This document shows positions 16,095-24,607 of a stretch of 64,000 nucleotides of DNA, in pieces. Below the pieces are notes generated by a model. The model was not told the DNA's origin. It saw nothing but the letters and a program-made list of their open reading frames with translations, and made no database searches. How positions within the stretch are numbered: position 1 is the first letter of the stretch; the number at the start of each line of letters is the position of its first letter. This DNA comes from Palsa-883 sp963826975. Lineage in GTDB: Bacteria; Pseudomonadota; Alphaproteobacteria; Acetobacterales; Acetobacteraceae. A program made the position numbers and the translations under genes. Where the stretch lies: assembly GCA_963826975.1 (NCBI GenBank), contig CAWGZJ010000011.1:372001-436000 (forward strand), given 5' to 3'.

Positions 16095-17461
16095 CTCATG
16101 ATTCCCCTCATTTTCAAACCACCCCGAAAGTATCGGCAAAGACCGGAAGTTCGGCGAGCATTGCGGCGAACCGCTCGACCAGCGGCAGCAGCCGCAACTC
16201 CGGCATGGTGGGGATAAGTTCGTAGAGCATACAGCCCTGGCGGAACAATGAGTGGGTGCGGTGTTTGGCGGTGTTTGACTTGAGGTATCGGTCGTAGCCT
16301 AACGCTTCCCCGGCCGCGCCCAGCAGTGTCAGCAGCGCGATGGCGAACGCGTTGAGCAACCACAGACGGTCACGTCGATCTGGCGTGCTGACATGGATGG
16401 ATCCCATGCCCATGCCGAAGCGGAGGTCCTTGGTGTCACGCAGGCCGCACTCGATTCCCCAGCGCTTGCCGTAGAGGGTCATCAAAGCTTTGGCCGTAGC
16501 CTCGGTGCTGCTGGTGGCAAGACACCAGGCCTGTTTCATCGCCTTGTCCTGCACGCACAGAACGGTGCCGACCTGATAGCGCTCGGTCGTCACCAAGGCC
16601 CCACGCAAAACGCGAGCGCGTCCGCCGGGTCCGACCCAGGCGGCGGCGGTGCGCACCTCGCCATTCGCGGCGGTGACGGCGATATTGCCACGGAAGCGGA
16701 TGACGTAGTCGAACTTCAGTTGTTCGATGAGAACCCGATAGAGTTTCTGGTCGCCGAAACCGCGGTCGGCGACAATGCAGACCTTGATGCCCGCTGACAG
16801 GGCGTCGGCGAGGCGGACCAAAACCTGATACTCATACTCGTTGCGATGGTTCTTGAGTGTGGCGGTGTCGACGGTGAGCCACAGTAGCGGGGTAGCGCGG
16901 CCGTGGCGGGTCAGCAACGATAGCATAATGGTAGCTTGGCCATCAGCGTCGAAGTCGGTCCAGTCCATGGCGACGTTGATGCTGGTGCGAGGTCCCACCA
17001 CATAAGGCACCCAGTGGCGCAGCGCGGCATCGATGTCGATGCCTTCATTGGACAGCAGCCGGTCCACCTGCTTGATGGCGTGCTTGGTCACCAGGCCGCG
17101 CGCCAGGGCAAGGCCCTGCCCGATCGTGTTGACCGCGAGGGATGCAGTTTTGATGACGCCGAGGGTGGCATTGGCGAGGGATAGGACGCGCTTGGCGTGC
17201 ATGTCGCCATCGAGCAGGTTGGCAAGGAAACGCTGCACTTGCGTGAAACAGAGGGTCTGGTTCGGCTGCATCGGTGGCCCCGCGAATCGTGTTGCATGCG
17301 GGGAGACTCGCCAATTGCGGGCTTGAGGCAACCGATACATGACAGGCGGCACAATGCGAATCCGGACAGGCTCATCTTGATTCTTTTCAGAAAGTTTTCC
17401 AGACCCGCCGGATTCCTTCGTTACGCGACACGCTCAGCCTGGAAATGAGGGGATGGATGAG
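16095..17461 (-). mobile_element. IS4-family insertion sequence, 1367 bp, with 9-bp target duplication
   Basis: The element is bounded by imperfect inverted repeats of about 21 bp. Both ends start CTCAT and contain TCCCCTCATTT, with 17 of 21 bases matching. It is flanked by the direct repeat CTTTGCGAG at 16086-16094 and 17462-17470. It contains one complete transposase gene on the minus strand. The perfect target duplication and the restorable reading frame of the host gene show that the insertion is young. Confidence 0.9.
16114..17271 (-). CDS. IS4-family transposase
   Basis: A 385-residue DDE transposase, counting from the Met at 17271. Catalytic residues are seen in order: the first Asp in VAMDWTDFD, the second in CIVADRGFGD, and the Glu within YGKRWGIECGLRDTK. 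The last fits the IS4 YREK signature Y-x2-R-x3-E-x6-K exactly. The stop lies just inside the left inverted repeat. A longer reading frame up to 17352 exists, but the Met at 17271 gives the usual N-terminus (QPNQTLCFTQVQRFLANLL). No frameshift is seen, so it is probably functional. Confidence 0.93.
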   Translation of the reverse strand: MQPNQTLCFTQVQRFLANLLDGDMHAKRVLSLANATLGVIKTASLAVNTIGQGLALARGLVTKHAIKQVDRLLSNEGIDIDAALRHWVPYVVGPRTSINVAMDWTDFDADGQATIMLSLLTRHGRATPLLWLTVDTATLKNHRNEYEYQVLVRLADALSAGIKVCIVADRGFGDQKLYRVLIEQLKFDYVIRFRGNIAVTAANGEVRTAAAWVGPGGRARVLRGALVTTERYQVGTVLCVQDKAMKQAWCLATSSTEATAKALMTLYGKRWGIECGLRDTKDLRFGMGMGSIHVSTPDRRDRLWLLNAFAIALLTLLGAAGEALGYDRYLKSNTAKHRTHSLFRQGCMLYELIPTMPELRLLPLVERFAAMLAELPVFADTFGVV

Positions 17462-17775
17462 CTTTGCGAGTGGTGCGCTCGACGACGACCGGCTGATTGT
17501 TGACGATAGTGTAGCTGTAGCTATCCGGCGACGGAACGGTTACCGTAGGCGGCAACGGATACACCGTAACGGTCTGCGGCAGCACCGTCCCGACGGTCAC
17601 TCCGGGATCGTTGAAGGATTGGTAGTGCTGCGTCGTCGAGTACCTGGGTGATCGCAGCCCCTTGATCGGGCGTCCAGGTTGTCGTCGTGGTGGTCGTTGT
17701 CTGTTGGGCACCGGCAATCCCGGCACCCGACACAAGTACGGCCGCGGTAGCGATGGAAAACAGTGACTTCCGCAT

Positions 17776-18459
17776 TTTGACGCTCCCATCTGTTGATACG
17801 GAACGACAGAGGTAGCCCACGGTCGGTGGATTGGAAGAACCGAGTGGATTAACGTGATCGATCTCTCGTCCAGTTGAACAACGTTACTGGCGCCGCACCG
17901 GCATATCACAAAATAGCCACGGAAATACCTCAATAATTCCGAAAAGGGTCCAGAAGCAGCCGCAATTCTACCTGCGGCTATCGTGAATTGGTAAAGCATA
18001 CAGGTGTCAAGCCGACAATAAGCGACCGCTGGAAACCGGCCCCAGCCCGGCCTGCTGCGCCGCGACACCTGCGGCGTAGTGTGAACTGGAAAATTCAGTG
18101 CCTGTGCCGGCATCCCATCGATGAAGCATATCCTTGCGACCGAACGGAGCCCGACCCTCGAGGGCACGCCACCGATCCGGCGTGCTCTCGACCCTCGCCA
18201 CCATCGCATCGGCATGGCTATCCGTCCCATTCGCTGCGCGTCCCTGTTGCCTGAACGACGACGCACGCGTGGCCTGGCTGGCCATACTGGCCTTGACCAC
18301 GGCAAGCTTGTCCCGCCTTGTGCGGCAAGCGGCGGCGTGCATGCCGCCCGCGCCCCCGTGCAGGGCCAGCCCATAGCCCCCAGGCGGGCAGAATTTTCGC
18401 ACTTGCACCACGCAACAATACGCCGCCACCACGCAACAACCAGGACCTCGACCGCAACG
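17776..18459. other. Gene-free stretch between DUF1236 and ureohydrolase genes
   Basis: No supported coding region was found in these 684 bases. The left part should hold the promoter of the minus-strand DUF1236 gene. The right part holds the leader of the ureohydrolase gene and a short direct repeat CCACCACGCAACAA (around 18411 and 18427). Open frames here lack family similarity and look like shadows of high-G+C DNA. Confidence 0.5.
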
Positions 18460-19389
18460 ATGACCGACCCCCTGCTGCAACCCCCGGAAACCTTCATGCG
18501 CCTGCCCGCCGGTCCCCCAGGCCCGGGTTGCCGCGCCGCCATCATCGGCGTGCCGTTCGACTGCGGCACCCACCCCTTCCGTGTCGGTGCCCGCCAGGGC
18601 CCCGCGCATGTCCGCCAGCAATCGGGCCTGATCCGGCGCTACCACCCCAGCCTCGCCGACGTCGACGTGCCCGCCCTGCTCGGCGCGGTCGACTGCGGCG
18701 ACATTGTTCTCACCCCGGGCCGACCCAATGACGCCTTTCCGCGCATCGAGGCCGCCGCCGGCTCAATCTTCGACGCCGGCGCCGTCCCGATCGGCATCGG
18801 CGGCGACGGCTCTGTCTCACTGCCGCTGATGCGCGCCGCCGGAAGCCGCCACCACGGCCTGGTCGCGCTGCACATCGACAGCCACACCGACGCCTACCCC
18901 TACGCGCCGGACGATCGTTATACCGCCGCCACCCAGTTCACCCACGCCGCCGAGGAAGGCGCCATCGACGCCAGCGCCTCCTGGCACGTTGGCATCCGCG
19001 GCTTCACCTACACCGCTGGCGTGCTGCCGCGTGCCCATGGCCTCGGCTTCCGCGTGATCACCGCTGAGGACCTGCTGCGCCGCGGCTTCGCCCAGGCCAT
19101 GGCGGAATTCCGCGACAGCGTCGCTGGCCGTCCGGTCTACCTGTGCTGGGACATGGACGTGTTCGACCCCTCGGTGGCGCCCGGCGTCTGCACGCCGACC
19201 TGGGGCGGCCTGTCGGCCCGTGAGGGCATCGAACTGATGCGCACCTTCAGCGGCCTGAACATCGTCGCGATGGACTTCAACACCGTCAGCCCGCCGCAGG
19301 ACGTCAACGACATGGCCGCGCATCTGTGCGCCCACATGATGATGGAAGCGATGGTCCTGCTGGCCCGGCAGTTCGAGTTGGTCCCGTAG
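18460..19389 (+). CDS. Ureohydrolase (agmatinase/arginase) family protein with altered metal site
   Basis: Encodes 309 residues of the Mn-dependent ureohydrolase family, which cleaves guanidino compounds to urea plus an amine. The metal-binding motifs are HIDSHTD (about residues 146-152) and CWDMDVFDPSVAPG (about 228-241), both intact. The first motif, normally GGDHS, reads GGDGS here, so the usual histidine ligand to one manganese is missing. The length and the fold landmarks IGVPFDCGT and GIRGFTYTAG agree with agmatinase or guanidino-acid hydrolases. The start at 18460 avoids a long, low-quality upstream extension. Substrate and activity are uncertain because of the missing ligand. Confidence 0.82.
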   Translation: MTDPLLQPPETFMRLPAGPPGPGCRAAIIGVPFDCGTHPFRVGARQGPAHVRQQSGLIRRYHPSLADVDVPALLGAVDCGDIVLTPGRPNDAFPRIEAAAGSIFDAGAVPIGIGGDGSVSLPLMRAAGSRHHGLVALHIDSHTDAYPYAPDDRYTAATQFTHAAEEGAIDASASWHVGIRGFTYTAGVLPRAHGLGFRVITAEDLLRRGFAQAMAEFRDSVAGRPVYLCWDMDVFDPSVAPGVCTPTWGGLSAREGIELMRTFSGLNIVAMDFNTVSPPQDVNDMAAHLCAHMMMEAMVLLARQFELVP

Positions 19390-19393
19390 TTCC

Positions 19394-19440
19394 CGTAGGG
19401 CGGAAAAGCCCCATCCCCGGACGCTTGATCCGGGGGCGGC
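19394..19440. repeat. Dispersed hairpin repeat (CGTAGGGCGGAAAAGCC family), copy 1
   Basis: CGTAGGGCGGAAAAGCC is followed by CCCCGGA-loop-TCCGGGG, just downstream of the ureohydrolase gene. A close relative lies at 27027 after nusB and a diverged one at 58502 after the MFS gene. All three directly follow a stop codon on the plus strand, consistent with a transcription terminator or mRNA-end element spread as a repeat. Confidence 0.6.
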
Positions 19441-19605
19441 GCCTTCCGCCACCCCGTGCGGGTAGGCGTCGACAAAGCGTCAAGCGGCGATCGATACGAT
19501 TACGACGCGCCGATTCCGTACCTACCCGAACGTGTTCATCACAACGCTTCGCTCAGGCAAATCGACCCCCGCCCGGACAAACGCCGATATCTCCGTCGTC
19601 GCCCG

Positions 19606-20100
19606 TTATGCGGCAACATCCACGGCCACGAAGCGCTTGAGATGATCGTCGATCGGCTTGCTGGCCTGGTCCGCGGCCTTGCTCGAAGCCTGCAGGACCT
19701 TCGTCACGCCCACCAGCACCTGATCCATTCCTTGGCGCAGTATCTCCCGCTGCAGCTCGGCCAAATCAGTCGGGCTGCCGCAGGTAATAAGATTTTGTAT
19801 TCCTCGCTGCAGCACTTCCACCGACCGAACGGCCATATCCACCCAGGCGAGTTGCATGTCGTGCAGGCCGCGGCCGTAGTTGGTGGCCGCGATCAGCAGC
19901 GACTTCACCCGCTCGGTGGTAAGATCGGCGTTCTGCTTTTGAATATCGATTACCATGGCCACGGTTTCGACCGGGCGTAGGAACTCCGCTTTGAAACGGT
20001 CGCCGACCCGCGCCGCATCGGTCCCTTTGTCTCGCCCGGCTCTGGTTTCCGCGCTCTGGAATTTCGGCGGTGCATGCTCAGCAGATTGTTCGTTCGACAC
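19606..20100 (-). CDS. Phasin-family protein
   Basis: A 164-residue helical protein without a signal peptide. The central region (about residues 40-125) has the amphipathic pattern of the phasin family, with KSLLIAATNYGRGLHDMQLAWVDMAVRSVEVLQRG and TDLAELQREILRQGMDQVLVG. Phasins coat polyhydroxyalkanoate granules. The C-terminus ends SKPIDDHLKRFVAVDVAA. No PHA synthase gene is nearby. The start at 20100 is preceded by a purine-rich AGGGAGGAACAGG-like stretch on the minus strand. Confidence 0.82.
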   Translation of the reverse strand: MSNEQSAEHAPPKFQSAETRAGRDKGTDAARVGDRFKAEFLRPVETVAMVIDIQKQNADLTTERVKSLLIAATNYGRGLHDMQLAWVDMAVRSVEVLQRGIQNLITCGSPTDLAELQREILRQGMDQVLVGVTKVLQASSKAADQASKPIDDHLKRFVAVDVAA

Positions 20101-20412
20101 GGCCTGTTCCTCCCTGAGAATGATCGATCGCGTCTGGCCTCGGCGACATCAGAACTGCCACCAGCCCCCTGCCAAGGCGATACCCGTTGTGCGGGCACAA
20201 ACACATGATATATCTATCTATACGGGCATTTCGCATCCGTCTGCAACCCAGATTGTGCTTTCGACCGGGATGCCCGGTCGCGGCGGCACGTGGGAAACGG
20301 TCCGGCAAAAGCGTTGATGGGGCGGCCGTGCGCCAAACGAAGGCCCCGATCAGCGGCCACCGGTTATCGGATGGTGCCGCGGTCGTTGCACGGTTTGTTC
20401 CCCGGCGGGGCC

Positions 20413-20904
20413 ATGCTAGACGTGCCTGCCATGTCGGACCCCACAACCTTGCCACCCCTCGCGGTCGCCTTCGGCGCCGACCATGCGGGCGTCCAGCTCA
20501 AGGACCATCTGGCCGCCACGCTGCGCGAGGAAGGCTTCGCCGTGCATGATTTCGGCACGACCGGCACCGAGCCGGTGGACTACCCGGACTACGCCCACCG
20601 GGTCGCCGCCGCTGTCGCTGAAGGCACGGTGCAGCTCGGCGTCCTGGTCTGCGCCACCGGCATCGGCATGTCGATCGCCGCCAATCGCCACCCGGCAATC
20701 CGTTGCGCCGTGGCCCACGACGTCACCTCTGCCCGTCTCAGCCGCGCCCACAACAACGCCAACGTGCTGGCACTCGGCGCAAGGGTGATCGGCCAGATGG
20801 TGGCGCTCGACTGTCTGCGCGCGTTCGTCGCCACCGGCTTCGAAGGCGGCCGCCACGCGGCGCGCCTCGCCAAACTGGGCATGGCGGGAAAGGTCGCCGC
20901 ATGA
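20413..20904 (+). CDS. rpiB: Ribose-5-phosphate isomerase B
   Basis: Interconverts ribose 5-phosphate and ribulose 5-phosphate in the pentose phosphate pathway. About 163 residues from the ATG at 20413, or 157 from the ATG at 20431. Family motifs are FGADHAGVQLKDHL at the N-terminus, VLVCATGIGMSIAANRHP with the catalytic cysteine, and SRAHNNANVLALGARVIG. Its stop overlaps the glyA start by four bases (ATGA). This rpiB-glyA-nrdR order, followed by rib genes, is conserved in alphaproteobacteria. Confidence 0.94.
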   Translation: MLDVPAMSDPTTLPPLAVAFGADHAGVQLKDHLAATLREEGFAVHDFGTTGTEPVDYPDYAHRVAAAVAEGTVQLGVLVCATGIGMSIAANRHPAIRCAVAHDVTSARLSRAHNNANVLALGARVIGQMVALDCLRAFVATGFEGGRHAARLAKLGMAGKVAA

Positions 20905-22207
20905 ACGAGCAATCGCCGGCGACCAGCCTGCACCGCTTCTTCACCGCCCCGCTGGCGGAAACCGACCCGGAACTTGCCGCCGCCATCGGCGCCGAGCAGC
21001 AGCGCCAGCAGGACGGCATCGAACTGATCGCCTCGGAGAACATCGTCTCCGCCGCGGTGCTGGAGGCCCAGGGCTCGGTCCTGACCAACAAATACGCCGA
21101 AGGCTATCCCGGCCGGCGCTACTACGGCGGCTGCGTCTACGTCGACGTCGCGGAGCGGCTGGCGATCGAGCGCGCCTGCAAACTGTTCGACTGCAGCTTC
21201 GCCAACGTGCAGCCGCACTCCGGCGCGCAGGCCAACCAGGCGGTGTTCCTGGCGCTGCTGTCGCCCGGCGACACCATCCTGGGCATGAGCCTCGCCGCCG
21301 GCGGCCACCTGACGCACGGCGCCGCGCCCAACCTGTCGGGCAAGTGGTTCCGCGCCGTGCAATACGGCGTGCGCCGGGAAGACGGGCTGCTGGACTACGA
21401 CGAGCTCGAGCAGCTCGCCCGCGCCGAACGCCCGAAGCTGATCATCGCCGGCGGCTCCGCCTATCCGCGCTTCATCGACTTCGCCCGCATTCGCCGCGTC
21501 GCCGACGAGGTCGGCGCGTACTTCATGGTGGACATGGCGCATTTCGCCGGCCTGGTCGCCGCCGGCCTGTTCCCCAGCCCGCTGCCGCACGCCCACGTCG
21601 TCACCACCACCACCCACAAGACGCTGCGCGGCCCGCGCGGCGGCATGGTGCTGTCGAACGATGCCGGACATCGGCAAGAAGATCAACAGCGCGGTGTTCC
21701 CCGGCCTGCAGGGCGGCCCGCTGATGCACGTCATCGCCGGCAAGGCCGCCGCCTTCGGCGAGGCGCTGCGTCCCGAATTCCGCGCCTACCAGAAGGCCGT
21801 CGCCGACAATGCCAACGCGCTCGCCGCGACCCTGGCGAAGCAAGGCCTCGCCATCGTCACCGGCGGCACCGACAGCCACCTGCTGCTGGTCGATCTGCGC
21901 CCCAAGCAAGTCACCGGCAAGGCCGCCGAGGCCAGCCTGGAGCGCGCCCTGCATTACCGCGAACAAGAACGCCATCCCGTTCGACCCGGAGAAACCCGCC
22001 ATCACGTCAGGCGTCCGGCTCGGCTCCCCCGCCGCCACCACCCGCGGCTTCGGCGCGGCCGAATTCCGCGAGATCGGCCTGATGATCACCGAGGTGCTGG
22101 ACGCGCTCGGCCGCTCCAACGACGGCACCAACGACGCCGCCGAACAAGCGGTCGGCGCCCGGGTCCGCGCGCTCTGCGCCCGCTTCCCGATCTATCGCGG
22201 GCGCTGA
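20901..22207 (+). CDS. glyA: Serine hydroxymethyltransferase (two frameshifts)
   Basis: Converts serine and tetrahydrofolate to glycine and methylene-THF, using PLP. The frame from 20901 covers the N-terminal half, including YAEGYPGRRYYGG and the PLP-lysine motif TTTTHKTLRGPRGG near residue 237. At about 21660 an extra G (gatgccgGacatc) shifts the frame; INSAVFPGLQGGPLMHVIAGKA continues in the next frame. At about 21960 a second shift leads to ITANKNAIPFDPEKPAITSG, ending FPIYRGR at 22207. Reassembled length (about 433) is normal. The gene is essential or nearly so, so the shifts are most likely sequence errors. Confidence 0.88.
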
Positions 22208-22213
22208 CCCGCC

Positions 22214-22699
22214 ATGCGCTGTCCGTTCTGCGGCCACGACGACACCCAGGTGAAGGACAGCCGTCCGACCGAGGACAACGCCGCGATCCGCCGCCGCCGC
22301 TCCTGCGGCAATTGCGGCCAGCGCTTCACCACCATCGAGCGGGTGCAACTGCGCGAGCTGACCGTGGTGAAATCGGACGGCCGCCGCGTCCCGTTCGACC
22401 GCGACAAGCTGGCCCGCTCGATCCGCATCGCGATGCGCAAGCGGCCGATCCAGGAGGAGCGGATCGAGCGGATCGTCAACGGCGTGGTGCGCCAGCTCGA
22501 GGCCTCCGGCGAGAGCGACATCCCGCGCAAGCAGATCGGCGAACTGGTGATGGACACGCTGAAGGAGCTGGACCCGGTGGCCTATGTCCGGTTCGCCAGC
22601 GTTTATCGAAATTTCCGCGAGGCGAAGGACTTCGAGGAGTTCGTCGGCTCGCTGGGCGAAACCGACAAGTCGGGCGATGGCCGAGCCGCCAAGCGCTGA
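22214..22699 (+). CDS. nrdR: Transcriptional repressor NrdR
   Basis: A 161-residue regulator that represses ribonucleotide reductase genes by binding NrdR boxes in response to dNTP/ATP. The N-terminal zinc ribbon has cysteines 3, 6, 31 and 34 (CPFC and CGNCG). The ATP-cone follows, with VVKSDGRRVPFDRDKLARSI and the C-terminal part YVRFASVYRNFREAKDFEEF. The length is normal. It starts seven bases after glyA and precedes ribD, the usual alphaproteobacterial arrangement. Confidence 0.96.
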   Translation: MRCPFCGHDDTQVKDSRPTEDNAAIRRRRSCGNCGQRFTTIERVQLRELTVVKSDGRRVPFDRDKLARSIRIAMRKRPIQEERIERIVNGVVRQLEASGESDIPRKQIGELVMDTLKELDPVAYVRFASVYRNFREAKDFEEFVGSLGETDKSGDGRAAKR

Positions 22700-22795
22700 C
22701 GCAGGCCGTAGTGTGGCCAGCAACGCATCCCCAACGGTCCCCCCGATACACAATCCGGGAATACCAACCCCGGGCCAGCCGGCGACGCAGCACAT

Positions 22796-23872
22796 ATGCG
22801 GGCCGCGCTGGCGCTTGCCCGTCGCGGCCTCGGCACCACGTGGCCCAACCCCGCGGTCGGCTGCGTCGTGGTGCGCGACGGCCGCGTTGTCGGCCGCGCC
22901 GTCACCGCCCCCGGCGGCCGCCCGCACGCCGAGCCACTGGCCCTGGCCGCCGCTGGCGCGCTGACGCGCGGCGCCACCGTCTACGTCACGCTGGAGCCCT
23001 GCAACCACTGGGGCCAGACCCCGCCCTGCACCGAGGCACTGATCGAGGCAGGCGTCGCCCGCGTCGTCGTCGCCATGCGCGATCCCGATCCGCGGGTGAA
23101 CGGCGAGGGACTGGACCGGCTGCGTGCCGCCGGCATCGCGGTGACCGAGGGCGTGCTGCAAATCGAGGCGCGCGAGGTGGCCGCCGGCTTCGCCAGTCGC
23201 GTGCTGCACAACCGGCCGTTGGTGACCCTGAAACTCGCCGCCACGCTGGATGGGCGCATCGCCACCGGCACGGGTGAGAGCCAGTGGATCACCGGCGAAC
23301 CTGCCCGCCGCCTCGGCCACGCCCTGCGCGGCCGGCATGACGCGGTGATGGTCGGCGTCGGCACCGTGCTGGCCGACGATCCGGACCTGACCTGCCGCAT
23401 CCCGGGGTTTCGCCCGACCCCGGTGGTGCGGATCATCGTCGATAGCCATCTGCGTACTCCGTTGACCTCGCGTCTTGTCGCCACCGCCGCCGAAAGCCCG
23501 ACCTGGATGCTGATCCGTGCAGGCACCGATCCGGACCGTCGCCGCGGCTTCGCCGACCTGGGCGTCCGCGTGATCGAGACCCACGGGGCGGCGGCTGGCG
23601 TCGATCTTGCACTGGGTCTCACGGCATTGGCGGAGGCGGGCATCACGCGGGTACTGGTCGAGGGCGGCGCTAAAATCGCCGCGGCGCTATTGCGTGCGGA
23701 CCTGGTCGATCGGATCGCCTGGTTCCACGCACCTTCGGTGATGGGCGCGGATGGCTGGCCCGCGGTGCAGGCGTTCGGGTTGGAGCACCTGGCGCAGATG
23801 CCCCGTTTCGTCCGCCGCGCCATGCGTCCAATCGGGGATGACATGCTGAGCGAATTCGCGAGGATTGGATGA
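22796..23872 (+). CDS. ribD: Bifunctional riboflavin deaminase/reductase RibD
   Basis: Catalyses deamination then reduction of the pyrimidine intermediate in riboflavin synthesis. About 358 residues. The deaminase domain (about 1-140) has PNPAVGCVVV, the zinc motif PHAEPLAL and LEPCNHWGQTPPCTEAL. The reductase domain follows with LKLAATLDGRIATGTGESQWITG, VGVGTVLADDPDLTCR and VLVEGGAKIAAALL. The ATG at 22796 is short by a few residues compared with relatives, which usually have an extra D-x-x-HM-like leader. The upstream codons (GDAAH-M) look similar, so the start may lie upstream in a non-ATG context. Confidence 0.93.
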   Translation: MRAALALARRGLGTTWPNPAVGCVVVRDGRVVGRAVTAPGGRPHAEPLALAAAGALTRGATVYVTLEPCNHWGQTPPCTEALIEAGVARVVVAMRDPDPRVNGEGLDRLRAAGIAVTEGVLQIEAREVAAGFASRVLHNRPLVTLKLAATLDGRIATGTGESQWITGEPARRLGHALRGRHDAVMVGVGTVLADDPDLTCRIPGFRPTPVVRIIVDSHLRTPLTSRLVATAAESPTWMLIRAGTDPDRRRGFADLGVRVIETHGAAAGVDLALGLTALAEAGITRVLVEGGAKIAAALLRADLVDRIAWFHAPSVMGADGWPAVQAFGLEHLAQMPRFVRRAMRPIGDDMLSEFARIG

Positions 23873-23889
23873 ATGATCACCGGTCTAAC

Positions 23890-23972
23890 CGTCATGCCGG
23901 CGAATGCCGGAATCCACGACTTCCTCCTCACGGCAACCAAAGTCGTGGATACCGGCATTCGCCGGCATGACG
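23890..23972. repeat. Inverted repeat of the GCCGGCGAATGCCGG type between ribD and ribE
   Basis: Arms of about 33 bp at 23890-23922 and 23940-23972 are nearly perfectly complementary (CGTCATGCCGGCGAATGCCG / CGGCATTCGCCGGCATGACG), with a 17-base loop. Translated, it gives the SWIPAFAGMT string common in proteobacterial intergenic palindromes. It lies between ribD and ribE and could form an mRNA hairpin that partly uncouples them. Confidence 0.75.
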
Positions 23973-23991
23973 TGCTGGCGAATGCCACCTG

Positions 23992-24607
23992 ATGTTCACC
24001 GGCATCATCACCGCGCTCGGCACCATCCGCGCCATCACCCCGATCGGCCAGGGCCAGGACATGCGCCTGGTCATCGCCGTGCCGCCGTGCCTTCCTGAAC
24101 AACCCCACCCAGGGCAATGTCGCGCTCGGCGCGTCGATCGCCTGCTCCGGCTGCTGCCTGACCGCGGTGGAGTTCTGCCCCGACAGCTTCGCCGCGGACG
24201 CCTCGGCGGAAACGTTGGAAAAAACCACCCTTGGCGCCTGGCGCATCGGCACCCAGGTCAACCTGGAACGCTCATTGCGGATAGGCGACGAACTCGGCGG
24301 ACACCTCGTCTCCGGCCACGTCGACGGCGTCGGCACCGCAATCTCGGCAATCTCGGAAAACGCCTCCACTCGCTGGCGGTTCCGCGTCCCCGCCGACCTG
24401 GCCCGCTTCATCGCCGCCAAAGGCAGCGTCGCGGTCGACGGCGTGTCATTGACGGTCAACGATGTTGCGGACGATACCTTCGGCGTGAACATCATTCCGC
24501 ACACCGCCGCGGTCACCCGGTTCGGCACGCTCGCGCCAGGCGATCCGGTGAATATCGAAATCGACATGCTCGCCCGCTACGTCGCGCGGCTGGCGGAGTT
24601 TCGCTGA
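23992..24607 (+). CDS. ribE: Riboflavin synthase alpha chain (one frameshift)
   Basis: Dismutates 6,7-dimethyl-8-ribityllumazine to riboflavin. The N-terminus MFTGIITALGTIRAI is in the frame from 23992. Between about 24085 and 24120 the frame moves, after which GASIACSGCCLTAVEFCPDSF, HLVSGHVDGVGT, KGSVAVDGVSLTVNDV and FGVNIIPHTAAVTRFG complete both lumazine-binding repeats. The reassembled length (about 204) is normal. The stop overlaps the next ATG (TGATG). The shift is probably a sequence error, since the neighbouring rib genes are intact. Confidence 0.87.

Larger units (their letters stand above)
16069..17775 (-). pseudogene. DUF1236-type secreted protein interrupted by an IS4-family element
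   Basis: The 5' part runs from the ATG at 17775: a signal peptide (MRKSLFSIATAAVLVSGAG, cleavage after AGAQ), a poly-threonine stretch, then the DUF1236 signature VGTVLPQTVTVYPLP and YTIVNNQPVVVERTTRK. A one-base frameshift near 17642 separates the Thr-rich part from the rest. The IS lies at 16095-17461 with a 9-bp target duplication. Removing the IS and one duplication joins RTTRK to VVHVW-stop at 16069, the exact end expected for the family, so the insertion is recent. The current frame instead reads into the IS and stops at 17421. DUF1236 proteins are small exported proteins of unknown function. Confidence 0.82.

Noticed and set aside
17776..18459. N-terminal extension of the ureohydrolase or a separate gene upstream
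   Set aside because: The upstream frame is Arg/Pro/His-rich without family similarity. The protein family starts within ten residues of the ATG at 18460.
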